A stretch of DNA of 64,000 bases from Cypionkella sp. GTDB taxonomy: Bacteria; Pseudomonadota; Alphaproteobacteria; Rhodobacterales; Rhodobacteraceae. The position numbers and the translations under genes were made by a program. The stretch is from positions 1 to 64,000 of the forward strand of contig NZ_JAQGKQ010000043.1 in the NCBI RefSeq assembly GCF_028290025.1, written 5' to 3'. Below are positions 42,665 through 51,169 of this stretch, piece by piece (the first letter of the stretch is position 1; the number at the start of each line of letters is the position of its first letter). A model generated the notes under the pieces. It had not been told where the DNA came from, did not search any database, and saw only the letters and a program-made list of their open reading frames with translations.

Positions 42665-43854
42665 GCAACCCGCCCGATCAAGCCAACTCACTGCCCGCGC
42701 CCGGCGCTGATATGCAGCATTATGTTTCAGACGCGCCGTTTGATCCGTATGAGGCCGAAAACGCCGCCTCGGCGCAGTCGAAGTATGCCCAAGCCTCGCA
42801 GTTGCAGCTGATGTGGTGGAAGTTCCGCAAGCATAAGATGGCGCTCTATTGCGGCGTCTTTCTGTTGATCATGTATGGCTCGATCATCATCAGCGAGTTT
42901 CTCGCCCCCTACAGCCAAGGCGCTCGTAACACCGATTTCATCTACGCCCCGCCGCAAGCCGTGCATCTGTTTCACGATGGCAAACTGGTCGGCCCGTTTG
43001 TCTACGGCCGAACGCAAGTGCTTGATATGGATACACTTCAGCGGATTTATACCGATGATCCGACCGACGTGCAGCAACTGAGATTTTTCTGCGAAGGCGA
43101 CGATTATATGTTCTGGGGCCTTATCCCCGGCAATACACACCTCGTCTGCCCCGCTAAAGACGGCCAATTTTTCCTGCTCGGCACTGATCGACTCGGCCGC
43201 GATGTACTGTCCCGCATCATCTACGGCGCGCGGATTTCGCTCACCATCGGCATCCTTGGCGTCACCATGAGCTTTATTCTGGGCATCGTTATCGGTGGCC
43301 TTGCGGGCTATCATGGCGGATGGTTTGACGCCGTCACCCAACGGGTGATCGAGGTGCTGCAATCCATCCCCTCAATCCCGCTCTGGATGGCCCTTGCCGC
43401 GATCATCCCGGTAACGTGGAGCCCGATCCTCGTTTATATCGGCATCACAGTCATCCTTGGCCTGCTGGATTGGACCGGACTCGCCCGAGGTGTCCGATCA
43501 AAACTCTTGGCCCTGCGCGAGGAAGATTATGTGCTGGCCGCCCGCCTGATGGGGGCTGGCAGCGGCCGCATCATTGGCCGCCACATGATCCCCGGCTTCA
43601 TGTCGCATCTGATCGCTTCAGCGACGCTCACCATCCCCGGCATGATCCTTGGCGAAACCGCCCTCAGCTTCCTTGGCATCGGATTGCGCGCGCCGATCTC
43701 CAGTTGGGGTATCCTCTTGACCGAAGCGCGCAGCGTCAACATCATTGCGCTTTACCCATGGTTGATGTTCCCGGTTATTCCGGTGATCTTGGTGATCCTT
43801 GCTTTCAATTTTCTTGGCGACGGGCTACGCGATGCCGCCGACCCTTATACATAA
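42661..43854 (+). CDS. Permease of the oligopeptide-type ABC importer (DppC/OppC-like)
   Basis: The 397-residue protein is a BPD_transp_1 permease of the DppC type, with an N-terminal OppC_N segment (WWKFRKHKMALYCGVFLLI) and the GTDRLGRDVLSRIIYGARISL hallmark. It is longer than the usual 290-300 residues because of about 90 extra periplasmic residues between helix 1 and that hallmark (around residues 85-180). ARLMGAGSGRIIGRHMIPG is the ATPase-contact loop. It closes the importer operon; the glycosyltransferase genes follow 67 bases later in the same direction. Confidence 0.92.
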   Translation: MSNPPDQANSLPAPGADMQHYVSDAPFDPYEAENAASAQSKYAQASQLQLMWWKFRKHKMALYCGVFLLIMYGSIIISEFLAPYSQGARNTDFIYAPPQAVHLFHDGKLVGPFVYGRTQVLDMDTLQRIYTDDPTDVQQLRFFCEGDDYMFWGLIPGNTHLVCPAKDGQFFLLGTDRLGRDVLSRIIYGARISLTIGILGVTMSFILGIVIGGLAGYHGGWFDAVTQRVIEVLQSIPSIPLWMALAAIIPVTWSPILVYIGITVILGLLDWTGLARGVRSKLLALREEDYVLAARLMGAGSGRIIGRHMIPGFMSHLIASATLTIPGMILGETALSFLGIGLRAPISSWGILLTEARSVNIIALYPWLMFPVIPVILVILAFNFLGDGLRDAADPYT

Positions 43855-43921
43855 TCGGGATCGCCGCGTGACCACGCTCAAGCCAGCCGATCTTCAACCG
43901 CTCGCGACCGAGGTATAGTGA

Positions 43922-45133
43922 ATGCAGCATCCGTTGGAAAATGCGCGGATTTTGATGTACAGCCATGACACGTTCGGGCTGGGCCATCTGCGGCGCTGCC
44001 GGACCATCGCTCATGCGCTGGTGCAGGAATACAGCGGCCTTATGGTGCTGATCGTGTCAGGTTCGCAGATCGCCGGGGCGTTTGATTACCGCGCTCGGGT
44101 GGACTTTGTGAAAATCCCCTCGGTGATCAAGCTGCGCAATGGTGAGTATTCCTCACTGTCCGAGCATATCGACGTGCATGACACCATCAAGATGCGCCGC
44201 TCGATCATCCGTCACACCGCCGAAACCTTTGCCCCGGACATCTTCATCGTCGATAAAGAACCAATGGGGTTGCGGGGAGAGATTGAAGAAACCCTCGCTT
44301 ATCTGAAATCCAAAGGCACCACGCTGATCCTCGGGTTGCGCGAAGTCATGGACGCCCCGCGTCTGCTCGATGCTGAATGGAAGCGCAATGATGTGATGGG
44401 CAAGATCGACCGCACCTATGATCATATCTGGGTCTACGGCCCGCCGGATTTCTACGACCCGCTGACGGGTCTCGACGTGCCGCAATCGGTGCGCAAGCGG
44501 ATGGAGTTTGTAGGCTTTCTGCAACGCCGCTCGGCACAGGAAAAGCTGTCAGAAAAACGCCGCGAGAGTGATTATCTGCTGGTGACGACAGGCGGTGGCG
44601 GTGATGGCGCTGATCTGATCGACAACGTGCTGAACGCTTATCTGCACGACCCCAACTTGACACAAAAGGCGCTCGTCGTACTTGGCCCCTACATGCCCGC
44701 CGATCAGCGCACTGAGTTTTTGCGCAAGGGTCAGGCCATTCCGCAGGTCGAAGTCATCGAGTTTGACACCCGCATGGAGGAATTAATTGCAGGCTCGGTG
44801 GGCGTTGTCGCTATGGGCGGGTACAATACCTATTGCGAGATTCTGTCCTTCGACAAACCCGCACTGATCGTGCCGCGCACCACGCCGCGCGAAGAGCAAC
44901 TCCTGCGCGCCACGCGTGCCGCCGAGCTTGGCATGATTGAGATGCTACTACCCGAGGAAGCCGCTGACCCTGTTCGCATGGCCGCGGCTTTGCGCGCATT
45001 GCCCACGCGCAAGCATCCATCGCAAGCGGTGCCCAACCTGCACTTGGAAGGCTTAACGAACATCGCACGTCTGGTGGGCGATGATCTGCGGGCGCGGGCG
45101 GAACGTCCCGAAAGTTTGCGGTTCGCGACGTGA
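43922..45133 (+). CDS. MurG-like glycosyltransferase
   Basis: The 403-residue protein has a GT-B fold like that of MurG (family 28). It begins RILMYSHDTFGLGHLRRCRTIAHAL, a glycine-rich acceptor-site loop, and its C-terminal half has LLVTTGGGGDGADLI, then VVAMGGYNTYCEILSFDKPALIVP, the donor-site segment. No membrane helix is seen. The ATG has a GAGGT site. It ends with a stop that overlaps the next start (GTGA). Together the three genes look like a surface glycan assembly unit, but the acceptor is unknown. Confidence 0.85.
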   Translation: MQHPLENARILMYSHDTFGLGHLRRCRTIAHALVQEYSGLMVLIVSGSQIAGAFDYRARVDFVKIPSVIKLRNGEYSSLSEHIDVHDTIKMRRSIIRHTAETFAPDIFIVDKEPMGLRGEIEETLAYLKSKGTTLILGLREVMDAPRLLDAEWKRNDVMGKIDRTYDHIWVYGPPDFYDPLTGLDVPQSVRKRMEFVGFLQRRSAQEKLSEKRRESDYLLVTTGGGGDGADLIDNVLNAYLHDPNLTQKALVVLGPYMPADQRTEFLRKGQAIPQVEVIEFDTRMEELIAGSVGVVAMGGYNTYCEILSFDKPALIVPRTTPREEQLLRATRAAELGMIEMLLPEEAADPVRMAAALRALPTRKHPSQAVPNLHLEGLTNIARLVGDDLRARAERPESLRFAT

Positions 45134-46401
45134 CGACAGACGGCAACGGCCCGGTTTCGCGGTCTCAAAAGCGTCTGGTGGTGGTGGTGAAGGGTTATCC
45201 GCGGCTATCCGAGACATTCATCGCACAAGAATTGCGCGGGCTGGAATTGGCGGGCCTCAAGCTGATCATCGTCTCTCTGCGCCGTCCCACCGACAAAAAA
45301 CGCCACGCCGTCCATGATGAGATCGAAGCCGATGTGCTCTATTTGCCGGAATATCTACACCAAGAGCCTTTGCGGGTGCTGCGCGGACTGTGGGCGGCGC
45401 TGCGCCATCCCGGTTTCGGTCAGACTTTGCGCGGCTGGCTGTCCGACCTGCGGCGAGACCCCACCCTCAACCGTGTACGCCGCTTGGGTCAAGCTGCCGT
45501 TCTCGTCGCTGAATGGCCCCAAGATGGTGCTTGGTTACATGCGCATTTCATTCATACCCCGGCTTCAGTTGCCGATTACGCTGCGCGGATCATGCAAATC
45601 GGCTGGACGGTGTCTGCTCACGCCAAAGACATTTGGACCTCAACCGATGGGGAGCTTTCGGCCAAGCTGAACCGAGCGAAATGGGCTGTGACTTGTACCG
45701 AGACGGGCCACAAGCATTTGCAATCTTTGGCAAAAGACCCATCCCGCGTGCATCTTAGCTATCATGGTCTGAATTTGGATCGCTTTCCTGTTTTCACGGT
45801 GCCTCGGCCAAATCGCGATGGCTCGGACCCGGCCAACCCAGTCCAGATCGTCAGCGTCGGGCGCGCCGTGCCGAAAAAGGGCTACGATACCTTGCTGCAC
45901 GCCTTGGCGCTGTTGCCTGCTGGCCTACACTGGCGCTTCAATCATCTTGGCGGTGGCGTAGAGCGTGAAATGCTGCAATCCCTCGCTGAAACGCTGGGCA
46001 TTGCCGACCGCATCCACTGGCAAGGCTCGGTCAATCAGTCAGAGGTTCTTGCCGCCTATCGCGCCTCTGACCTGTTCGCGCTGGCTTGCCGGATCACTGC
46101 TGACGGGGATCGCGATGGATTGCCCAACGTGCTGGTTGAGGCCGCGAGCCAAGGTCTTGCCTGTATCTCCACGACGATTTCGGGCATCCCCGAGCTGTTT
46201 CGCGACGGTCAGAACGGCTGGCTGGTGCCGCCCGACGATCCTGCCGCGCTTGCCAACGCCTTGAAAACCGCGATCACTTCACCCAATCTGCGCAGCGAAT
46301 ATGGTCAGGCTGCCGAAGCGCAAGTGCGCGCCACGCTCGACTACCACCAAAGCGTAAAGCAACTGGTTGGTTTGTTCGCCGCCGAAGGATTGCGCCCGTG
46401 A
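45130..46401 (+). CDS. Glycosyltransferase family 4 protein
   Basis: The 423-residue protein is a GT4-type enzyme. The N-terminal half begins LVVVVKGYPRLSETFIAQELRGLELAG, typical of exopolysaccharide/colanic acid-type transferases, and HAHFIHTPASVADYAARI follows. The donor half has VSVGRAVPKKGYDTLLHAL and GLPNVLVEAASQGLACISTTISGIPEL with the E-x7-E-type motif. It starts at GTG overlapping the previous stop and overlaps the next start in the same manner, so it is the middle gene of a tightly coupled trio. Confidence 0.9.
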   Translation: MTTDGNGPVSRSQKRLVVVVKGYPRLSETFIAQELRGLELAGLKLIIVSLRRPTDKKRHAVHDEIEADVLYLPEYLHQEPLRVLRGLWAALRHPGFGQTLRGWLSDLRRDPTLNRVRRLGQAAVLVAEWPQDGAWLHAHFIHTPASVADYAARIMQIGWTVSAHAKDIWTSTDGELSAKLNRAKWAVTCTETGHKHLQSLAKDPSRVHLSYHGLNLDRFPVFTVPRPNRDGSDPANPVQIVSVGRAVPKKGYDTLLHALALLPAGLHWRFNHLGGGVEREMLQSLAETLGIADRIHWQGSVNQSEVLAAYRASDLFALACRITADGDRDGLPNVLVEAASQGLACISTTISGIPELFRDGQNGWLVPPDDPAALANALKTAITSPNLRSEYGQAAEAQVRATLDYHQSVKQLVGLFAAEGLRP

Positions 46402-47546
46402 CCGTCTCGGTTTTCTTTTATGTGCAGCATCTACTAGGCATCGGCCACCTCGCCCGCGCCAGCCGCATTGCGCGCGCGATGATTGATAGCGGAATGAACG
46501 TCACTCTCGTCACTGGCGGTCTGCCAGTTCAAGGCTTCCCCGGCCCCGGCATTCATCACATCGCTTTGCCTCCGATAGCCGTCGCCGATGGCGCATTCGC
46601 GGGCCTTGTCGACGCCAACGGGCAACCTGCCGACACCGCCTATCTGGAAGCGCGCAAGAACCAACTGCTGACGGCCTACCATACCGCCAAACCTGACATC
46701 GTGCTGATTGAGGCTTTCCCCTTCGGTCGCCGCCAAGTTCGCTTTGAGCTGATGCCCTTGATTGATGCCATCGAGGCGACCCAACCTCGACCAGCGTTGG
46801 TCACCTCGTTGCGCGACATTTTGCAACGCCGCAGCAAACCGGGCCGTGATGAAGAAACCGTCGCCCTGATCCGCCGAGCGTTCGATCTGGTATTGGTGCA
46901 TGGCGACCCAAGTTTCGCGGCACTTGCAGACAGCTTTGCGCTGGCTGATCAAATCGCTGACAAAACCACCTATACTGGGCTGGTTTGCCCGCCTGCCCCG
47001 CCGCAACCATCAGATCAGTTCGACGTGCTGGTGTCCGCAGGTGGTGGTGGCGCAGGCAAACACCTGATCACGGCCGCTGTTGGCGCTGCTCGTCTTTTGC
47101 CCGATTTGGCAAAATGGTGCATCATCACTGGCCCCAATCTGCCCCAAACTGACTATGACGTGCTTAGCCAAAACCTGCCCCGCAACGTCACCCTGACCCG
47201 CTTTCGCAGCGACCTTGCCAGCCTGATGCGTGGCGCTAGGCTGTCAGTCTCGCAAGCTGGATATAACACCGTCGCGGATATCCTGATCGCCGGTTGCCAC
47301 GCCCTGCTTGTGCCTTATGCGGTGGATGGTGAAACCGAACAAACCGACCGCGCCGCGCTGCTGGAAAACATCGGTCGCACCCGCACGCTGCGCGAATCCG
47401 ACCTGACTGCTGCAAGTTTAGCCACTGCGATAAAGCAAGAAATCGCCCGCCCGCTGCCGATCCGTTCGCTGCAAATCGCCATAAACGGTGCGGCGCGCAG
47501 TGCAGAAATCCTGCTCGCCCTCGCGAAGTCCCGCGCGCAGAATTAA
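46398..47546 (+). CDS. MurG-like glycosyltransferase, second copy
   Basis: The 382-residue protein has the same architecture as the first gene of the trio: VFFYVQHLLGIGHLARASRIARAM at the start and VLVSAGGGGAGKHLI, SVSQAGYNTVADILIAGCHALLVPY in the donor half. The two are probably ancient paralogues. It starts at GTG overlapping the stop of the GT4 gene (GTGA). It converges with an aldo/keto reductase gene. Function beyond glycan transfer is not readable. Confidence 0.85.
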   Translation: MTVSVFFYVQHLLGIGHLARASRIARAMIDSGMNVTLVTGGLPVQGFPGPGIHHIALPPIAVADGAFAGLVDANGQPADTAYLEARKNQLLTAYHTAKPDIVLIEAFPFGRRQVRFELMPLIDAIEATQPRPALVTSLRDILQRRSKPGRDEETVALIRRAFDLVLVHGDPSFAALADSFALADQIADKTTYTGLVCPPAPPQPSDQFDVLVSAGGGGAGKHLITAAVGAARLLPDLAKWCIITGPNLPQTDYDVLSQNLPRNVTLTRFRSDLASLMRGARLSVSQAGYNTVADILIAGCHALLVPYAVDGETEQTDRAALLENIGRTRTLRESDLTAASLATAIKQEIARPLPIRSLQIAINGAARSAEILLALAKSRAQN

Positions 47547-47561
47547 CCGCGCGCGCTCCGA

Positions 47562-48437
47562 TCAGACCATACCCGCAATCGCGTTCAGTCGCGCCAACTC
47601 CTGCGCCTCCAGCTTCAATCCTGCCGCCGCGATATTGCTGCGCAAATGCCCCCGACGCGAGGTGCCGGGGATCAGCAGCATGTTCGGGCTGCGTTGCAAC
47701 AGCCACGCCAGCGCAACCGCCTGCGATGACTGTCCCATATCATCGGCAACTTGCTTCAATACGTCACTTTGCAGCGGCGTGAACCCGCCCAACGGGAAAT
47801 AGGGCACATAAGCGATACCGTCCGCCGCGAGCGCATCAATCATCGCGTCATCAACCCGATGCACCAGATTGTAATGGTTCTGCACACAAACAACGGGCGC
47901 AATATCCCGAGCCGTTTGCAACTGTGCCGCATCTACCGTGCTGACACCAATATGCGCGATCAGCCCCTCGTCCTGCATCTGCCGCATGGCACGCATTGGA
48001 GCCACGATATCATCATCCGGCCCGCCCATCCGCAGATTGACGATGGCCATCTGATCAAGCCCAAGCCGAGCGAGGTTATCCTCAACCGATTTGCGCAGAA
48101 AATCTGGGCTGCGATCTAGAATCCAGTTGGCTTTATCATCCCGCCACGCACCGATTTTGGTGACAAGCACCAGATTGTCGGCATAGGGGAACAGCGCCTC
48201 GCGGATCAGATCGTTAGTGACATGCGGGCCGTAAAAATCGCTGGTATCAATATGATCCACGCCCAAAACCAGCGCCTCACGCAGAACCGCGCGGGCTTCT
48301 TCGGGATCGGCGGGCGGCCCAAACACCTGCGGCGCTGCCAGCTGCATCGCGCCATAGCCCATCCGATTGACCGACAGTTTCGTGCCAGGAAAGTTAAAGC
48401 GCCCGGCGGCTGCGGCAGGTAAATCTTGTTGTGTCAT
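47562..48437 (-). CDS. Aldo/keto reductase
   Basis: The 291-residue cytoplasmic enzyme is an NADPH-dependent aldo/keto reductase. The catalytic Asp and Tyr are in HIDTSDFYGPHV, the Lys in VLVTKIGAWRDD, and the GVST and PGTSRRGHLRSN cofactor-binding segments are present. The ATG at 48437 has a GGAGAT site; upstream parts of the frame look noncoding. It is divergent from a LysR-type regulator, which may control it. The substrate cannot be inferred. Confidence 0.93.
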   Translation of the reverse strand: MTQQDLPAAAAGRFNFPGTKLSVNRMGYGAMQLAAPQVFGPPADPEEARAVLREALVLGVDHIDTSDFYGPHVTNDLIREALFPYADNLVLVTKIGAWRDDKANWILDRSPDFLRKSVEDNLARLGLDQMAIVNLRMGGPDDDIVAPMRAMRQMQDEGLIAHIGVSTVDAAQLQTARDIAPVVCVQNHYNLVHRVDDAMIDALAADGIAYVPYFPLGGFTPLQSDVLKQVADDMGQSSQAVALAWLLQRSPNMLLIPGTSRRGHLRSNIAAAGLKLEAQELARLNAIAGMV

Positions 48438-48481
48438 CTCAAATCTCCATTTGCTGGCCCTAAATACTCGTTCGTGAGAAA

Positions 48482-49444
48482 TTGATAATCCGGCAAAATC
48501 CGAATGGGTTGTTCGGCATTTCGAACAGCAGCGAAGCCCCATCCTTTGACGATCTATCGATCTTCCTTGCCGTGACAGAGGCATGCGGCTTTCGCACGGC
48601 TGCACGGCGGCTTGGCCTGTCTGCGTCTACCGTCAGTGAAACCATCACCCGGCTTGAAAGTAAAATCGGCGCGCCACTGCTGACCCGCACGACCCGCAGC
48701 GTGATGCCGACCGAGGTCGGTCGCATCCTGGCAAACCGGCTGACCCCGCTGCTGACAGAGGCCCGCGCCGCTGTCACCGATGCGTCAAGCTCACAAACCA
48801 AGGTGCGCGGACGCTTGAAGCTGAACGTGCCCGGCGCAGTGATGCTCGATATCCTGCCGCACCTGCTGAACCTTTTCCTGATCCGCCACCCCGAAGTCTG
48901 GGTTGAGGTGGTCGTGGATGATCGGTTGGTCGATGTCACCGCCGCTGATTGCGACGCGGGCATCCGCTACGGCGAGCATCTTGCGCAAGACATGATCGCC
49001 GTGCCAATTGGCCCGCCAATGCAACGGTTTGCCTTGGTTGCCGCGCCCTCCTATCTGCTTGCGAAGGGTGCGCCGACTCATCCGCGCGATCTTATGAAGC
49101 ATTCTTGCATCCGTACCCGCTTTTCTAGCGGCGCGCAGACCGCGTGGGAGTTTGAGAAAGATGCAGAAGTTGTGATGGTCGATCCCCCGGCGCGGCTGAT
49201 CATCAGTACGGCGGCGGCGGCGGCGGCAATTGATCTTGCAGTCGCTGGGCATGGCCTGTTCTTCACCTTTCAAAACTGGCTGCAACCGCAGATTGACACC
49301 GGTGCTTTGCTGCCAGTGCTACGGGACTGGTGGCCAGAGTTCGAAGGCCCGCGGCTGTATTTCTCCAGCCGTTTCATGCCCGCCCCACTCCGCGCTTTCG
49401 TAGATTTTGTCGCGGAACAACGCATCGAAACCGCACGCAACTGA
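48482..49444 (+). CDS. LysR-family transcriptional regulator
   Basis: The 320-residue protein has an N-terminal LysR helix-turn-helix (FDDLSIFLAVTEACGFRTAARRLGLSASTVSETITRLESKIGAPLL) and a substrate-binding domain in the remaining 220 residues (RLKLNVPGAVMLDILPHLLNLFL...). It falls in the group of LysR proteins that often control reductases. The frame has no ATG near the domain; a TTG start at 48482 or 48509 must be used, so the exact start is unsure. It is divergent from the aldo/keto reductase with a 44-base spacer. Confidence 0.9.
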   Translation: MIIRQNPNGLFGISNSSEAPSFDDLSIFLAVTEACGFRTAARRLGLSASTVSETITRLESKIGAPLLTRTTRSVMPTEVGRILANRLTPLLTEARAAVTDASSSQTKVRGRLKLNVPGAVMLDILPHLLNLFLIRHPEVWVEVVVDDRLVDVTAADCDAGIRYGEHLAQDMIAVPIGPPMQRFALVAAPSYLLAKGAPTHPRDLMKHSCIRTRFSSGAQTAWEFEKDAEVVMVDPPARLIISTAAAAAAIDLAVAGHGLFFTFQNWLQPQIDTGALLPVLRDWWPEFEGPRLYFSSRFMPAPLRAFVDFVAEQRIETARN

Positions 49445-49618
49445 GCTTTCGCATGAGACTCGCAAAGCTCGCTTGATGGCTTTTGACGATACTGCGGCGA
49501 TGCCACAAATCGCTTGCTTGACCCAGCTATTTAGCGACTTTATGGCGGAATTTATCTGCAACCCGATGTTGATACGCACCGAACGACGTTGCGCTGATCA
49601 TCCACAAGGATACCAAGC

Positions 49619-50737
49619 ATGAGCAAACCAAAACTTCGCATTGGCCTGATTGGCACCGGCTTTATGGGCAAGGCGCATGTGTTTGGCTTCACCTCGGCTC
49701 CTCGGGTGTTCGAGCTGCCGTTTGATCCGGAACTGCACACCGTCGCCGACATCACTGATGAGGCTGCGGCGCGCGCGGCGCAAACGCTGGGTTTCGCCAA
49801 TGCCACGGCCGATTGGCGCAGCATCATGGCCGACCCCGAAATTGATCTGGTCTCAATCACCGCGCCAAACGCTTTGCACAAAGAGATGGCCTTGGCGGCG
49901 ATTGCAGCAGGCAAACACGTCTATTGTGAGAAACCACTGGCCCCGCTTGCCAGTGATGCGCTGGAAATGACGCTTGCCGCCGAGGCGCGTGGCGTGAAAA
50001 CCCAAGTCGGCTTCAACTATCTGTGCAACCCGATGTTGACGCTTGCGCGTGAGATGATCAAGGCGGGGGAGCTTGGTGAAATCCGTGGTTATCGCGGCCT
50101 GCATGCCGAAGATTACATGGCCGATACCAATGGCCCCTACACCTTCCGCCACGATCCCGCAGGCGGCGGTGCTTTGGCAGATATCGGCAGCCATGCCCTT
50201 GCTACAGCAGAGTTTCTGTGCGGTCCGATCACCCGCGTGATGGGCGACACTGTGACGATGATTGCCGAGCGTCCAGATGGTAAAGGTGGCCGCAAAGCTG
50301 TGACCGTCGACGACATTGGCCGCGCCTTCCTGCGCTTTGAAAATGGTGCGACGGGCAGCATAGAAGGCAACTGGATCGCCACCGGTCGCAAAATGCAGCA
50401 TGATTTTGAGGTTTATGGCACCAAGGGCGCGCTCTCGTTCAGCCAAGAACACTTCAACGAACTGCACTATTTCGACACCGCCGCCGCAAAAGGCCGCCAA
50501 GGTTTCCGGCGGATAGAGGCAGGGCCGGATCACGCGCCCTACGGCCTGTTCTGCGTCGCGGCTGGCCATCAGTTGGGCTTCAACGATCTGAAAGCCATTG
50601 AAGTCGCAGGTTACATCAACGCCATCGCAGGCAAATCGCCCGAGCCGTTTAACTTTCGTAAGGGCCTGCGGATTCAGACGCTGGTAGAGACGATTCAGGC
50701 TTCGTCGAATGCTGAAAGCTGGCGCGACGTGGCGTAA
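49619..50737 (+). CDS. Gfo/Idh/MocA-family oxidoreductase
   Basis: The 372-residue NAD(P)-dependent enzyme has a Rossmann start (RIGLIGTGFMGKAHV), the family's GKHVYCEKPLA segment with the catalytic EKP, and a C-terminal substrate domain with ADIGSHALATAEFLCG. Members act on sugars, inositols and related alcohols. The ATG is preceded by CACAAGGATACCA, a good AAGGA ribosome site. It stands alone in a 170-base spacer after the LysR gene. Substrate is unknown. Confidence 0.93.
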   Translation: MSKPKLRIGLIGTGFMGKAHVFGFTSAPRVFELPFDPELHTVADITDEAAARAAQTLGFANATADWRSIMADPEIDLVSITAPNALHKEMALAAIAAGKHVYCEKPLAPLASDALEMTLAAEARGVKTQVGFNYLCNPMLTLAREMIKAGELGEIRGYRGLHAEDYMADTNGPYTFRHDPAGGGALADIGSHALATAEFLCGPITRVMGDTVTMIAERPDGKGGRKAVTVDDIGRAFLRFENGATGSIEGNWIATGRKMQHDFEVYGTKGALSFSQEHFNELHYFDTAAAKGRQGFRRIEAGPDHAPYGLFCVAAGHQLGFNDLKAIEVAGYINAIAGKSPEPFNFRKGLRIQTLVETIQASSNAESWRDVA

Positions 50738-50783
50738 GCCAACCGCGCCAATGCCCTACGGGCGTTGGCGCTTTGAGCGTCGG

Positions 50784-51158
50784 TTATTCCAGCGGCTGTT
50801 CCGGCCCAACGATATGCACCGCCAGCAGGCAGCCGTTTGGTGTGTAAGAATTATGCTCGGTGCCGTCGCGGTAAAACACCAGATCGCCGGCACGGAACAC
50901 TGTGCCGTCGCTTTCAATCAACTCGCCCTCAAGGATCAGGAACTGCTCGTGCCCGTTGTGGCGATGACTGCGCGTTTTCATGCCCGCAGGCATCCGGTAG
51001 ACATGGAAGCCGGTGCCCAAGGGCTGATCGGTGTCATGCTGCAAGATTGCATCGCCGAGTGCTAAGCCATCAGGATAGACAAATTCCTCAAACTTAGCGG
51101 TGTGGATATTGGCAATCCGGCGATCACCAGCCTCAATCGGTTTCATATTCGGGGTCAT
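50784..51158 (-). CDS. Cupin-domain protein
   Basis: The 124-residue protein is a single cupin barrel with the first motif H-x-H-x4-E-x-F (RSHRHNGHEQFLILEGEL) and the second motif LVFYRDGTEHNSYTPNGC, so a metal site is likely. The ATG at 51158 has an AAGG site; the frame runs upstream but there it overlaps the amidohydrolase gene. It is the last gene of the catabolic cluster, 11 bases after the amidohydrolase stop. It could be a small isomerase or dioxygenase-like enzyme, or a binding protein. Confidence 0.85.
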   Translation of the reverse strand: MTPNMKPIEAGDRRIANIHTAKFEEFVYPDGLALGDAILQHDTDQPLGTGFHVYRMPAGMKTRSHRHNGHEQFLILEGELIESDGTVFRAGDLVFYRDGTEHNSYTPNGCLLAVHIVGPEQPLE

Positions 51159-51169
51159 GGCAGGGCCTT

